64,000 nucleotides of DNA from Siphonodentalium dalli (GCA_032622095.1 CP136067.1:48467549-48531548), one strand, 5' to 3'. Shown: positions 37,790 to 49,960, counted from the stretch's first letter. A program made the numbers and translations. Notes: generated from the sequence alone by a model not told the origin.

Positions 37790-38624
37790 TCTGAGTGACC
37801 AGACAGACAATGGGGGATTAGGGGATTAAATGTAAAATAATAACCTTTTGCTGTTTCGTGCAGAGTGACGTAATCTTTCTCCAGATTAAAACAGCCTGTT
37901 ACGAACAAATTGCTTATATACCAGCGTCAATGCACACTTGACAAAATATTGCTTTCTTCACATTGTCATGATTCAACCACGGTCGGTTTAATGTCCATGC
38001 GTCTTTGAATGTCTGTCTTGTGAAAACTAAAGATGATTGCATATCACTGTGTGATCGCTTGGTTGATAGAGTTGTCGATCGGGTTTCCCTTTGTACTGTC
38101 CGCGATCGGGTTTCCCTTTGTACAGTCGGCAATATCGTTCATATCACAGAATTGAAAACCCACTTGCCAATATCGTTCATATCACAGAATTGAAAACCCA
38201 CTTGCCAAAATTTATGTTAGATTTGGAAATAAAAATATGTTTACGGTACACTAATTGTTAGAGCTTACCTTTTGCTGTTACGGAACGATATTTCATAAGT
38301 ACGAAAATAATGAAATACTTTCGTCACCTAACTTCGTCTTGAATGTCGATCTATTGAGCGCTTTTATTAATTAGATTTCTGACTCCATACTTTCAGTCTC
38401 CATTTGGGGTACAAAAAAGTTTAGCCAAACGTTTAGCCAAATGAACTTTTTATTAGCCATATTCGAAAAACATTAGCCATTGGCTAATTTGGCTACCGAC
38501 AGCGTGAACACTGCGCATAAAGTAACGCGACTGTACTGTTGCACAATTATCATGTAGAACCAGTCAAATATGGACTCTGGTGCCAATATGGAACAGCTCA
38601 GAAAACATTTGAAGGGCCCTAAAA

Positions 38625-39165
38625 TTTATTTAACATGGGATCTGCCATACAAATCGATTTATGTTGATAAATCTCTTATTTTTCAAAATTTTAAGCTGAG
38701 ACTTGGTGTGTCTGAGTGGGATACGTATATATTCCTAAAATGATAGGATACAGCACATAATTATGTTTTAGGTGGAGAAATTAATTTTTTTCGATGATAA
38801 AATTTAACATGGGATCTGCCATACAAATCGATTTATGTTGATAAATCTCTTATTTTTCAAAATTTTAAGCTGAGACTTGGTGTGTCTGAGTGGGATACGT
38901 ATATGTTCCTAAAATGATAGGATACAGCACATAATTATGTTTTAGGAGGAAGAAATGATTTTTTTTCGATGATAAAATTTAACATGGGATTTGCATAAAT
39001 TGCAATTAAAATCGAATTATGTCGATAAAACTGTCATTTTTCAAAATTTTGAGTTGAGAATTCGTGTGTCTGTGTGTAATACTTATATATTCTTAAAATG
39101 ACAGAGTCCAGCGCGTAATTATGTTTTAGATGGAAGAAATTCAATTTGTTTTCGATAACAAATTT
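38625..39165 (+). repeat. Tandem repeat of about 175 bp, three units
   Basis: TTTAACATGGGATYTGC recurs at 38631, 38805 and 38980. The first two units are nearly identical and the third is diverged. Confidence 0.85.
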
Positions 39166-39429
39166 ACAGCATGTACGGCCGTACTACGGGTTTATCGAGT
39201 ACGCTATTTTATAAACAAACTTTTGTCAATAGCCGTTTTGGTCAAACTAAACCTTTTTCGACCGGGAAAGCAGATCCGAATAGTAGCTAAGATGTATTTA
39301 GATAGAATTATCAAAAGAATTTGACCGATTATGGTGCATTTTAAAAGAATCGAGTGGAGAAATCTTGGTGACATTTTCATAAAACACGCCGATAATTCCA
39401 GAAGATAAAAGATGGCGGTTATCACAATA

Positions 39430-39660
39430 GAACAGGCATAATATTACCCATAATTCACCTCACTACACCAGGGGGCTTACCCATAATTCACCTCACTATT
39501 ATCAGATTATTTATATTTTCAACAACATATTATTACACCGGTGACTTTAAGATTACAATTTCAGCCTGTCCTGACTATCGATACGATTGACTCATATTTT
39601 CAAAAACATATTATACACCGGTGGCGTTAACTTTACAATTTCAGCATCTATGTGATTCTA
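39430..39660 (+). repeat. Short direct duplications
   Basis: TTACCCATAATTCACCTCAC occurs twice, and a block ending ACACCGGTGRC...TTACAATTTCAGC occurs twice about 100 bp apart. No gene between. Confidence 0.7.
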
Positions 39661-40320
39661 TAGGTACGATTTGAGTAAGGTACAAAAAAAAAAATCTTCG
39701 CCCACTCGACCACATAATTGGAGACTACCACTGAATATGAAAAACAGCCACACTAGAAACACCACATGGTGGCGTAATAACCACCAATAGAAGCAGCTAG
39801 TGCATGTAGTATTCTCTCATCTGTTATTTTGTGTGAATGTTTGTCTGAGTGGTTAACATGCGTGTGCGTGCGAGGGTGAGTGCGCTTGTGTATGGGAGAG
39901 TGTGAGAGAATGTGTATGATGCTGGGTATAACAGGTGTATATATGTCAATGTTAGTGGATGTCTCTGTGTGACTGTGGTGTACATGTGTGACTTTGCATT
40001 ATGTGCGTGCCAAAACTAACTGTAAATATTTTGGATAGTTCCTTGTTATTATGTAATATTTTGTCCATGTCAGTATTTGTATATATGTTTGCATTTGTGA
40101 TGCTACTGTGATAAACTGTATTTATATTATATAACAACTCTCCATCAATGGAGGACAATAAAGATATATATTACTGTAGGCCTATGTTATTCGGGCTGGA
40201 AAATGTGTAATTGTGTGCTATATAAGAGCTGCATGTCAGCCTTTTTGTTGAATACGGAATACCGCTTAAATTGGGGCACAGGAATATAATCCCGAGTAAT
40301 TCAGATGTGCATGTGCAAGC

Positions 40321-40781
40321 CTGAGTTTAGTGTGCCTGTCATTTGCAGAATGAGATCCCCAGAGGGTGAATTTAGTGACGCTACCCCGCATAGCGGGATA
40401 GCATCACCAAATTCACCCTCTGGGGACCTCATTCTGCTTCGGCCTCATCTGATATGGGAGACATAGACTCAGATTGAAGTTCCCAAATGGTGAATATTGT
40501 TATGTACACCCATTGGGAACCTCGATTACGCAATGTGTCGTCTGCCAATTTGGGGATATAGAGAAACTAAACTAAAAACGAAATAGAATCTACATGTATG
40601 TGAAGAAGTTTCTAGAGAAATTTGGTAATAATGAAACTTTCTAGAGAAGATGAGGCCTTAGCAGAATGAGGTCACCAGAGGGTGAATTTAGTGATGTTAG
40701 CCCGCTATGCGGGATAGCGTCAGTGCTAAATTCACCCTCTATGGGACCTCATTCTGCAAATGGCAGGCACACTAAACTCAG
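40321..40781. repeat. Foldback with palindromic arms (GCAGAATGAGGTCC family)
   Basis: Outer inverted ends CTGAGTTTAGTGTGCCTGYC and complement enclose two copies of the GCAGAATGAG palindrome in opposite orientation. Each arm is therefore itself a hairpin. This is the fullest member; 20202-20332 and 58920-59053 are single-arm copies. Confidence 0.75.
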
Positions 40782-41212
40782 ACTTGGGTCAACGACATCG
40801 GTCAATATATTGTTATGGACTCTGACAAACTTAAGAGCGAGAGGCGACACATCGTCACATCATCTATCACATGCAGTCCTATATCATATAATCTGGGCCT
40901 TGTATTGCATCAATTATATTAATGGGGCCCACACTCATGTAAATCCCTGTACAACTATAGTCTTATAAAAGGACTAAAGTCAAACTATAAAAAAAACAAG
41001 GCATACAATTATTTGACAAAATTATACATGTTGGGAAAATATTTCTATGTCTAAAAGGGGGATTAACCCTTTACCCAACAAACCGGCCAAAACCGGCCAA
41101 ATAAAGCTTCAACAGCCTAAAATATCTTCGGTCTGTCTCAATAGAACCATACAAATATGGATATCATTGGAACCGGCTCCTTGACCACATTGTGATAGTT
41201 ACAGTTAGGTCG

Positions 41213-41381
41213 CCTCGCATATATAAGAGAATGCATTGGCCTAAAAAAAATCTTTTTTTACCATTTTTTCTTACATTCTTTAACAATTTTATAATTTTTA
41301 ATGTGTTAAGCCAATGCATTCTCTTATATATGCGAGGCGACCTATGGTCGACTCGCATATATAAGAGAATGCATTGGCACA
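41213..41381. repeat. CTCTTATATATGCGAGG palindrome
   Basis: CGCATATATAAGAGAATGC occurs at both ends with a perfect inverted copy between, around GGCGACCTATGGTCGACTC. Same family as the palindromes at 1065-1220 and 1660-1740 in the duplicon. Confidence 0.8.
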
Positions 41382-42280
41382 GGGCCCTTCTGTTGGGTAA
41401 AGGGTTAATAACTCAACTAAAAAATTGGACGGACCTCATAATCGCAGGTTTACATGTTCCCATATGGTACTAAATACATGTACAAGTTTCAACAACATTG
41501 ACCGGAACTGAAATGTAGTTATACAAGCTCAGATAAACTTACGTCCACGGACAGACGTACTGGCCAAAGTATACTTGTGGGGTGACCGCACATACCCAAG
41601 AATACTTGTGGGGTGCGATCTTTTGTTTGAGTAACTTGTGGGGTGCAACCCACAACTGACGATTTTTTAAAGAGCGTATTTTTAAAGAGCGTATTTTTAA
41701 ACCTCCCCCAAGCCCACCCACCTAAGTGTAGAATTCGACTTATACGGGACGAAATTGATCATTTGTGGTGTTATAAACTGTTTTTAAACAATCTCCGTTA
41801 TTTCGTTAATATATCCGCTTTTTCAAATATCTTTTTTTCCTAAATATTTTTTTCAGATTTATTACATATTCTGAGATATATTATATTAATGAAATAACGG
41901 AGATGGTTTGTAAATAAAACAATTAGAAGAAAAGCATGTTAAATTCATGTTAAATTTATCGCACCCACAAGTACTCTCTGGTTAGTGCGGACGGACGGAC
42001 GGACGGACAAGCTGTTCCATTATAACTGGTGGGTCGGCTCGGTGAATTAAAACAATTTGTTATAAATTTAATTTTGAAAATTTGTTTCTGGAATTACAAC
42101 ACTTGACCTACTTTTGAAAAATCAATATAAAATTCAAAAATGAATACTTCAACATTATATTGGAACACGTTTCAAGCGACCCGACCCGTCAGTTAAATAT
42201 CTGTTAATTTCCAAAAATCACTCACTCTCACGCCTTGAAAAAAAATAATCCTAATCACAATTGGCCATTTGACCCCCTCC

Positions 42281-42683
42281 TTAAGGGGGAGGTCATCTCA
42301 ACAATTTTGAATGGTGATTTCCATGCAAATCCGGGGAGCAAAAGTTATGTATGAAGCAGTTGTCCGGAAACCAATTAGACATAACATTTTGAACAGTCAT
42401 AATAGTTAAGTATATTATGACTTTTTGGAATAAATATATTTTTGAGAAAAAAAATTCTGGAATTATATCACATGACCCACATTGAAAAATAAATATAAAA
42501 TTCAAAAATAAATACACCACCATTATAATGGAACACGTTCCAAGCGGACCCGCGAGATAAATATATGATGTTTCCAATACCACACCAAGTCACACTCAGA
42601 AGTGTGTGCAACTCTGTAACTTTTGCTTCGCATATTTGCAGGGAAATCCCCATTCAAAATTCGTCACTTGATCTCCCCCTTAA
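42281..42683. mobile_element. TTAA MITE, GGGGGAGGTCA type
   Basis: Palindromic throughout, with TTAA at both outer edges. It starts GGGGGAGGTCATCTCAAC and ends CACTTGATCTCCCCC. Internal ATTTCCATGCAAATC and GGAACACGTTCC pair or are self-complementary. It is a diverged relative of 45632-46046. It lies just upstream of the first exon at 42859. Confidence 0.75.
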
Positions 42684-42858
42684 TACGTTCAAGTAATCCC
42701 AGTTCTCGATCTCGGTTTCCATTCAATCAGATAATACTCGCCGTGATAACTACAGTCACCCGTGAAACTTAGACCAACGCTAAATCAAGAACAGGGAACA
42801 AGCGTCATATTGCAGCCACCGTCCTCCCGATACAACAACACAGTCGGAGGACAGCAAA

Positions 42859-42894
42859 ATGTATCTCGTAATCGTTGCAATGTTGGGACTGGTC
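42859..42894 (+). CDS. Secreted-protein gene, exon 1 (signal peptide start)
   Basis: The ATG after ACAGCAAA encodes MYLVIVAMLGLV, a hydrophobic core typical of a signal peptide, and is followed immediately by the donor GTGAGT at 42895. The exon ends in phase 0. The intron would be 6.25 kb and is full of foldback elements. Joined to exon 2, the N-terminus has a hydrophobic stretch up to IIEC, where cleavage before QFDYG is plausible. No family recognised. The start rests on the signal-like sequence and the perfect donor; an upstream exon cannot be excluded. Confidence 0.6.
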
Positions 42895-43698
42895 GTGAGT
42901 AGTAAATATTACCAAATAGCACTTTCTTTATCCACCCACTCATATAATTCCATGTAATTCATCATACAAATGCATTGATGTATAAACATAGCTATAAGCC
43001 CTTTATGAAGAAAGTGCCATTTTTCGATAGATCATAAAGGATCACAGACAAAATATCCTCTATTAAGAGCTTTGTGGGCCCAATTTTTCCAAAATTTTAT
43101 AGAGTCCAAATACAAGATTATGTTCATGTATGTTAGTAATCATAGAAACCATGCCAATTGATGCAATATTTTATGAGTATACTTTATGGTGGATTATGTT
43201 AGAAATACAAAATGTGAACTTTATTGAGATTTAAAAAAATAAAATTTACAGGCAATGGTCCAAGAAAACAAAGTCCATATCTAAGAATTAAATATGGGAA
43301 TATGTACTGAACACTGTGATGAATGATGTACTATAAAAAAAATATTATATTTCTTGAGTGTTCTTTGAAAAAATAACTTTGAACCAGCTGTTGACAAATA
43401 ATACATACTTGCTTAAACATTGGCCGTGTGGATGCCAGCATGCATGGGTTAGCAGCTGACCAGTGTAAACCAGTGGACTCTGTTTACAATAGAATGCTAA
43501 TCCCCAATCAAACCCAACCAGACCATGCCATACTATTTCTAGTATGTAGGTCAGCACTCACTCATAGAATAATCACTGATGTGGAGTTGACACTGGTAAA
43601 AGCCATTCACACTGGACTGAACATAATGTGACCCATAAACTGCTGTCTCTTTGTCAACCATATTGTGAAGTTAGTATATCATTTGGGGTGTCAGACCG

Positions 43699-44890
43699 GT
43701 TTTCCGAAGACCTATTACTACGAAGGCCCACAACTCCGAAGGACCCGATTCTCCGACGGCCCACAACTCCGAAGACCCGATTCTCCGACGGCCCATAACT
43801 CCGAAGATCCGATTCTCCGAAAGCCCATAACTCCGAAGGGCCGATTCTCCGAAGACCTATGACTCCGAATGCTCGATTCTCCGACGGCCCATAACTCCGA
43901 AGGTCCGATTCTCCGAAGGTCCGATTCTCCGAAGATTTTGTTTTATCGGGGTATTATCGTTTACTAAATAGTGTACAGTCCAGTGGCGAAGCCAAGGGGG
44001 TCCCAAAATTCCCACTGCCTCCATTAAACCTCTACTTGCTATTTCAGACAATATGGGCCCCTACCAAAACATGTCCAATGTCATGTAAACGCCCGGAAAT
44101 CGTTCATGGGGCATCAAAAATATTCAAACTTTTCCTACTGGCCCCACCTAAATGGGAATCATGGCCCGCCCACTGACTATACACCAGATACTATAACGTT
44201 ACGTTGGCCCATGAGATGCCAGAGTAAAATGTACAGGGGTGAACGGGGAATAACCGTGTCGCCCCTGTGCATGTTAGGCTACTCTGACATTCTTGCAGCG
44301 TTTCGTTATAATATACCGGTGCACACCAGTGGCGGTGCCAGGGTTCCCATTTAGGGGTGCACATTAATTAGCATATGTGGGGGATATATCATGCATATGA
44401 TATGCCGAAAGCATATCACGAAGGCCTGATTTGGGGAACGCATACATGGGAGGGGTCGCCCCCAATCGTTGGTCCGGGAGCTCCCCTGGGCAGGAACACT
44501 GTGATATTTGAATGCCTAGGAGGGATTTCCTGACGTTTACATGACATTTGACATGTTTTTTTGGGGGCGGTCTTCCCTAGGACCCCATTGACCCCGCCAC
44601 TGGACTGTACACTATTTAATAAGCGATAAAACATGATCTTCGGAGAATCGGACCTTCGGAGAATCGGCCCTTCGGAGTTATAGACCTTCGGAGTTATAGG
44701 CCTTCGGAGTTATAGGCCTTCGGAGTTATGGGCTTTCGGAGTTATGGGCTTTCGGAGTTATGGGTCTTCGGAGTTATGGGATTTCGGAGAATCGGGACTT
44801 CGGAGTTATGGGCTTTCGGAGAATCGGGGCGTCGGGGAATCTGACCTTCGGAGAATCGGACCTTCGGAGTTATGGGTCTTCGGAAAAACG
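43699..44890. mobile_element. Long foldback with CCGAAG minisatellite arms
   Basis: The left arm (about 43699-43936) repeats CCGATTCTCCGAAG and ATAACTCCGAAG units of 15-18 bp. The right arm (about 44638-44890) is the inverse (CTTCGGAGTTATGGG and CTTCGGAGAATCGG). Arms continue inward through AAATAGTGTACAGTCCAGTGGCG (and complement), including hAT-like CAGTGGCG, into further matched sequence such as AATGTCATGTAAACG. The element is about 1.2 kb with no transposase. Confidence 0.75.
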
Positions 44891-45207
44891 CTACGTAACC
44901 ATCATTTGTCAACAACCATCATTCATCACAGTTTTCAGTACATATTCCCATATTTGATTCTCAATAAAGTTCACATTTTGTATTTCAAACATAATCCACA
45001 ATGTAGTATTCTCTTCAAACGGTGCCTCAATGGGCATGGTTTCTGTGATTACTAATATATATGAACAGAATCCTTTATTTGGACTCTAAATTTTTTTTGA
45101 AAAATTGGGCCCACAAAGCCCTTAAAAACAAATATTGTCAAAAACACACTTTGGAGTCAGTTTTCAGCGTTTTATTGTCAAAAATTCACGAACATCGAAA
45201 TTATGCC

Positions 45208-45460
45208 ATGTTGTGTGCATATGTGCTACCATCATCTCATCCACATAGGCCCGGAAAATCTAAATTCGACCATTTTGTGTGCATATGTGCTACCATCATG
45301 ATGCATTATCTCATTCCCATAGGCCCGGAAAATCGAAATTATACCATTTTGTGTGCATATGTGCTACCACCTCATTCCCATACGCCCGGGAAATCGAAAT
45401 TCTACCATCAGTGTGTGTGCATATGAGCTACCATCTCATTCCCATAGGCCCGGTAGCACA
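45208..45460 (+). repeat. Tandem repeat of 60-75 bp, four units
   Basis: Units share TGTGTGCATATGTGCTACCA, CTCATTCCCATAGGCCCGG and AAATCGAAATT. Unit length varies by small insertions. The open frames here are repeat translations. Confidence 0.85.
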
Positions 45461-45631
45461 CGGAGCTTAGATTTTTGTTGACAAAACATTCAATGATAAT
45501 TTATTATATAACATTAAATTGGATAAAAATTAGGGTCGGCGTGACTTTTGTGTAGGCAGGGAACCCACAAACACAGACATTATTTATTAATTATAAACCT
45601 GACACACTGAAGACAATGCATTGCTCATCAT

Positions 45632-46046
45632 TTAAGGAGGAGGTCAAGTGAACAATTTTGAATGGGGATTTCCATGCAAATCTGCGGAGCAAAAGTTACA
45701 GAGTTGCAGATACTTCAGAGTGTGACTTGATGTGGTATTGGAAACAACAGGTATTTATCTGGCGGGTCCGCTTGGTAAATTATAAAATTTTGCAAAAATA
45801 TATTTTTGAGAATTTTTTTCTGGAATTACATCACTTGACCAACATTTGAAAAATCAATATAAAATTCAAAAATAAATACACCAACATTATAATGGAACAA
45901 GTTCCAAGCGGACCCGCCAGATAAATACATGTTGTTTTCAATACCACATCAAGTCACACTCAGAAGTATGTGCAACTCTGTAACTTTTGCTCTGCAGATT
46001 TGCATGGAAATCCCCATTCAAAATTGTTCACTTGACCTCCCTCTTA
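45632..46046. mobile_element. TTAA MITE, GGAGGAGGTCAAGTG type
   Basis: TTAA at 45632-45635 and 46043-46046. Inverted ends of about 75 bp include CAATTTTGAATGGGGATTTC and AAAAGTTACAGAGTTGCA with their complements. The middle also pairs (GGCGGGTCCGCT with GCGGACCCGCC). Same family as 42281-42683, better preserved. Confidence 0.82.
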
Positions 46047-46490
46047 AAGGGACTCAATCCGATTCGATGGTCCCCATATAATCAGATTCCAACAACAATA
46101 ACATATTTTTTTGGAAATGCCGCTTCAGTTATCAGAATCGATTAATTGTCAAAAAATTATTCTAACCACTGTCAACTATAGTATAAAATTGACCGAAACG
46201 TGTTATTTATCACCATGTTGTTCGACGAAATTTGACTTTATTATCAACACAAAGCCTCTTGATTTTAGAGTTATCCATCTTCACCCGCAATTTGGTCCGA
46301 GACCGTCGGCTCGTCGACTTTTTACTGGGCCACTATTAAGTCTCGATGGTGAAAAATAATAGATTTTATAAATCGATATCTAATAACAATGAGCTTTGAT
46401 AGGTGGGTTCCTCGACTCGAATGAGATATTTTTTTACCCCCGAATCCAAATAAATAGTAATTGAGGGGCCATTAATCGGATTATGCATCT
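46043..46490. mobile_element. Diverged AGGTACTCAA-type TTAA element
   Basis: It begins TTAAAGGGACTCAATCCGA, sharing its first TTAA with the end of the preceding MITE, and ends near ATTAATCGGATTATGC. Internal blocks CCTCGACTCGAAT and ACCCCCGAA match the copies at 49479 and 51976. Confidence 0.6.
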
Positions 46491-47339
46491 TTAAACGTAA
46501 TGGTAATACAGAAATGGTCAGTAAAGTAATTGACACATCCCTGATTTTGACCACAATACATTTAAATGTGACATAATACATTAGAATCAAACATACTACC
46601 GCAAACGCGAACGAAATATTTAAAATGGCTGCCAGGATGGATAACAGAATGGCCGTCATTATTGTCAGAATACAGTCTGTTCTTGGCATATCATGAGCGC
46701 AATTCTGATGGTCACTTCGACTTTATTATAAAAACAACAAATTTCACGCTAAACACTCGTTGGAATATCAAATTCAACATACTTTTGGTCTCAAATTCCA
46801 ACCAAGATTTTGTCAGGCATGCATGCAATGTCCTATCGTTGAACATTTTGGCCAAAGTTGGGGTGAGACAACTATTGCAGCATAAACACACGTTTACTCC
46901 GAATGCAAAGGTAGCATATTATTCAAGGGGCTTGGGCTAAGTATGCCCACACCAACTTCATAAAAATTCCATGGAAATGCAGTGACCATCTGGGATCCAA
47001 CTTCAAATTGATAGCGAGTTAATTAGCTCGCCTGTGTGTATTCTCATCGACTCGGCCATTTCCGCACTGAGGAAATAACCTCTTCCGTAAATAGAAACCA
47101 TTTATGCCGGTCTATTTCAATCACGTGATTGACCAACTGCACACAGCCTGTAAAATTATATAGGGTCTGTTCATATTCATAGGGGTCTGTTATAAACCAG
47201 GCGGTTTACGCTGGTGATGTTCAATTACCACGGTATAGATCTGCGGTCGTCGATTTGACATTGTCCCTGTAAACAAGGTCCAGACTTGACGTGTAAACAT
47301 TTTAACGAAATCGACCATTTTTTTTTACTAAATACTCAT

Positions 47340-47530
47340 AGACGAGCAGTTCCCTTAGTAAACGATCAGATAATATGTTGAACAAACGGCCATATACGCA
47401 CATTTATACGGTCATAGCCCGTTTGTTGAACTTGTTATCTGAACATTGATTTTCCCACTAATGGATAGGAATCCTTCTGCACTTGTTATTTACCTTTATG
47501 CGTGTCTGTCATCTGCTTATTTCAAGAAAA
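47340..47530. repeat. Diverged piece of the duplicon foldback family
   Basis: GTTTGTTGAACTTGTTATCTG and GGATAGGAATCCTTCTGCAC match 1330-1400 of copy A, and AGATAATATGTTGAACAAACGG is the inverted partner. It shows the family is dispersed outside the duplicon. Confidence 0.7.
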
Positions 47531-48567
47531 TCCCCCCCCCCAGAAGTATAATAAACACTTCCATTATATATGTTTTATCATAGTCCCATGCAAGGTTCGG
47601 AGTGACATCGCAAAACACTATGTACAGATATATTGGCACGGACTCAACGAGTTTTGCAAATAGGGCACACACCTCGAAAAATATACTTTCAATCAATTTG
47701 TCTGATGTCCATCTTGGAGGAAAATTGTTATATCTTGGAGGAAAAGTTGCCAAATTCTGAGAGGAAGATCGCCAGATTAATAGTTACTCTTTCCCGTCTG
47801 TTCAAACTACATATCCCCTAATTTGTAGAAGATAAAATGCACGATCGAGGTAACTAACATCACAAATTTCAACTGGGAATTTCAATCTGATCCTATTGTC
47901 TCCCATGTAGCACTTAAGGGCGCAGCAGAATGAGGTTCTTAACGGGCGAATTTGATTACACTGTGCAGGATAGCGTTACTAAATTCACTTTCGATTTATA
48001 TATTATCGAAATAGAGTTCGGAGCTCATCGGTAGAGAACCGGAACCTTCGCTATATTTTCTTGTAGCTTATTTTCTCCAAATATGCGAGTTCATATTTGA
48101 CAAACGTGTCAAAATTCATATTTATTCATTTGTTGTAAATTCTGTTGGGTATAATATGGCAAACATTAGTGTTCAGTAGGCGGCCTATCCCTTGGGGTGA
48201 CATGAATGACTTTTGTCACCCCTGACAATATACATAAATATTTAGTCTACTATATATATTTGTATTTGTAATTTTCATGTATGTATTGTGAATGACATTA
48301 TCCTATCCTATCATTCTAATGTTCAGGTATGAACACCATTCAATAAATGTTTACAAGCCAGAACACAACGGAAATAAGTCAGTTACACCTCGTGTTCTCT
48401 TACAACAAGTGAGTAACAAACATAAATATAATTTAAAATATAAGTTAAAAGGATATAATCCGAAAGTAAAAAAGTGAAAGATAAATTAAAAAGATATACA
48501 AAATTTGGAAGATATATAAAAAATTAAATAAAAAATATAAATAAAATAAATTTAAATTTAAATTGAA

Positions 48568-48707
48568 TGAGGTCCGTATGAACCGGAGCTTAGTAAAAGC
48601 GAGGGTCCGTATCAGCCGGGGTCCGTATGAGCCGGAGGTCCGTAAAACCCGGAGGTCCGTAAAAGCCAGGGTCCGTAAAAGCCAGGGTCCGTAAGAGCCA
48701 GGGTCCT
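48568..48707 (+). repeat. Minisatellite GGTCCGTAAAAGCCAG
   Basis: About seven degenerate units of 16-20 bp. It is preceded by about 150 bp of A-rich sequence; nothing coding. Confidence 0.85.
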
Positions 48708-49145
48708 ATCAGCAGCATATCCTTTCAAGGAAATGAGTAATAACGCAAAGAATCGTAACTTGACTCGGTAGAGAACATATAGATAAGGAACCAAATCGCC
48801 AGGAGTTTTGTCCCCCCCCCCCCCCAGTGACTTACTTGGCTAATTTTTATACCACACTGCAAGAGGGATGTTTAAAAATTAATTATTACACAGTTAAATT
48901 TTCTTGATATTTCCGTATCAATTCGACGATATGTTTGCAATTATGTATTATTACACATTTCACATGCCAATTCGACAATACCTGTTTGCCATTTACATTC
49001 AGATTTATGTGAAGATACATTCTGAGTTATGCAAAATGAATAGCTAGATCTTCAAAAAATATATTGGCATATGCATTCGCTCCCTTTGTCGTAATTTTAA
49101 TGTACAAAGAGTAATGTAACTGATTTTTGTTCTTCCACAAAACAG

Positions 49146-49416
49146 CCAACAATAATCGAGTGCCAGTTTGATTATGGTGATTATGGTGGCGGTGATGACT
49201 ATGGGACACTCCACGACAAGGAATGTGGTATCGGTCCAGAAGCAGGAACTGCTACTCTCACCATCATCACGGACATAGAAAACACGGAGCCGTACGCGGT
49301 ATGCGCAGATGAAGCCATCTTTTATTACGAACTCCAACCTGATTTAATCAACTATAGATTGGTGGTATCTTATTTTAGTAACGCTACCAACATGTGCATC
49401 TTCAAAAAAATACCAG
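49146..49416 (+). CDS. Secreted-protein gene, exon 2
   Basis: Acceptor CACAAAACAG precedes an open 271-bp segment in phase 0: PTIIECQFDYGDYGGGDDYG, then four more Cys (KECG, YAVC, NMC...), ending FKKIP plus one base before the donor GTATGT at 49417. There is no ATG near the start, which is why it is not seen as an ORF. The acidic Gly/Asp/Tyr-rich start and spaced Cys fit a small extracellular protein; no family recognised. The next exon must start in phase 1. One candidate acceptor is at 51673, giving a stop after two codons (51674-51681) and AATAAA at 51879, but this is weak. Confidence 0.62.
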
Positions 49417-49478
49417 GTATGTCAATAAAGGGACTCGAGCACTTCGAATTTCCCGGTTCATGCGAATTAAAGGCCCGC

Positions 49479-49960
49479 TTAAAGGTACTCAATCCGAACA
49501 GAGGGTCCCCATCTCAACAGATTCCAACAACAATCCGATCAGAGGGTCCTATATTACTATTTCTTTGGCTTTGGGGGTAAAACATATTTGATTCGAGTCG
49601 AGGAACCCATCAAACAAAGCTCAGAGTTATTAGATATTGATTTTAAATTTGTTATGTTCTCGAGATGAGTACTAATAATTGCCGTCAATTTCGTATCCTG
49701 CTCGAGATGTGTACACCAAAACACTATTCAAACAGACAAGGATGGATAACTCTAAAATCAAGTGGTAATAATAACGCAATTTTGACTGAGTTCTGGGCCA
49801 GAAAGTATTCCCGATAATGAAAAATAATATATTTCTAAAATCGATATCGAACAAATCTGAGCTTTGATGGGTGACTTCCTCGACTCGAATCAAATATTTT
49901 TGACCCCCGAAGCCATTGAAATAGTAATTGAGAGGAGTTTTATCGGATTGAGTACCTTTA
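49479..49960. mobile_element. TTAA MITE, AGGTACTCAATCCG type (copy 1)
   Basis: Starts TTAAAGGTACTCAATCCG and ends CGGATTGAGTACCTTTA. Long inverted arms include GATTCGAGTCGAGGAACCC and its complement. About 480 bp, no ORF of note. It lies just after exon 2 of the secreted-protein gene. Confidence 0.8.

Larger units (their letters stand above)
35746..38513. mobile_element. Non-autonomous hAT-like element (2.77 kb)
   Basis: Perfect 14-bp terminal inverted repeats CAGTGTTCACGCTG / CAGCGTGAACACTG. Subterminal clusters of TTTAGCCAAA lie inside both ends (about 35772-35870 and 38418-38498), a usual layout for hAT transposase binding. GCATAA flanks both sides, but a clean 8-bp target duplication is not visible. 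No transposase ORF remains. Another element is nested at 36380-37789. Confidence 0.65.
42895..49145 (+). other. Predicted 6.25 kb intron
   Basis: It begins GTGAGT and ends in a tract ATTTTTGTTCTTCCACAAAACAG, with a branch-like TAACTGA about 30 bp before the AG. It contains the foldback at 43699-44890, tandem repeats at 45208-45460 and 48568-48707, and TTAA elements at 45632-46490. No further exon was found inside it, though small ones could be missed. Confidence 0.5.

Noticed and set aside
41990-42008. (GGAC)n run as a regulatory site
   Set aside because: It is a simple microsatellite with no neighbouring gene or conserved context.
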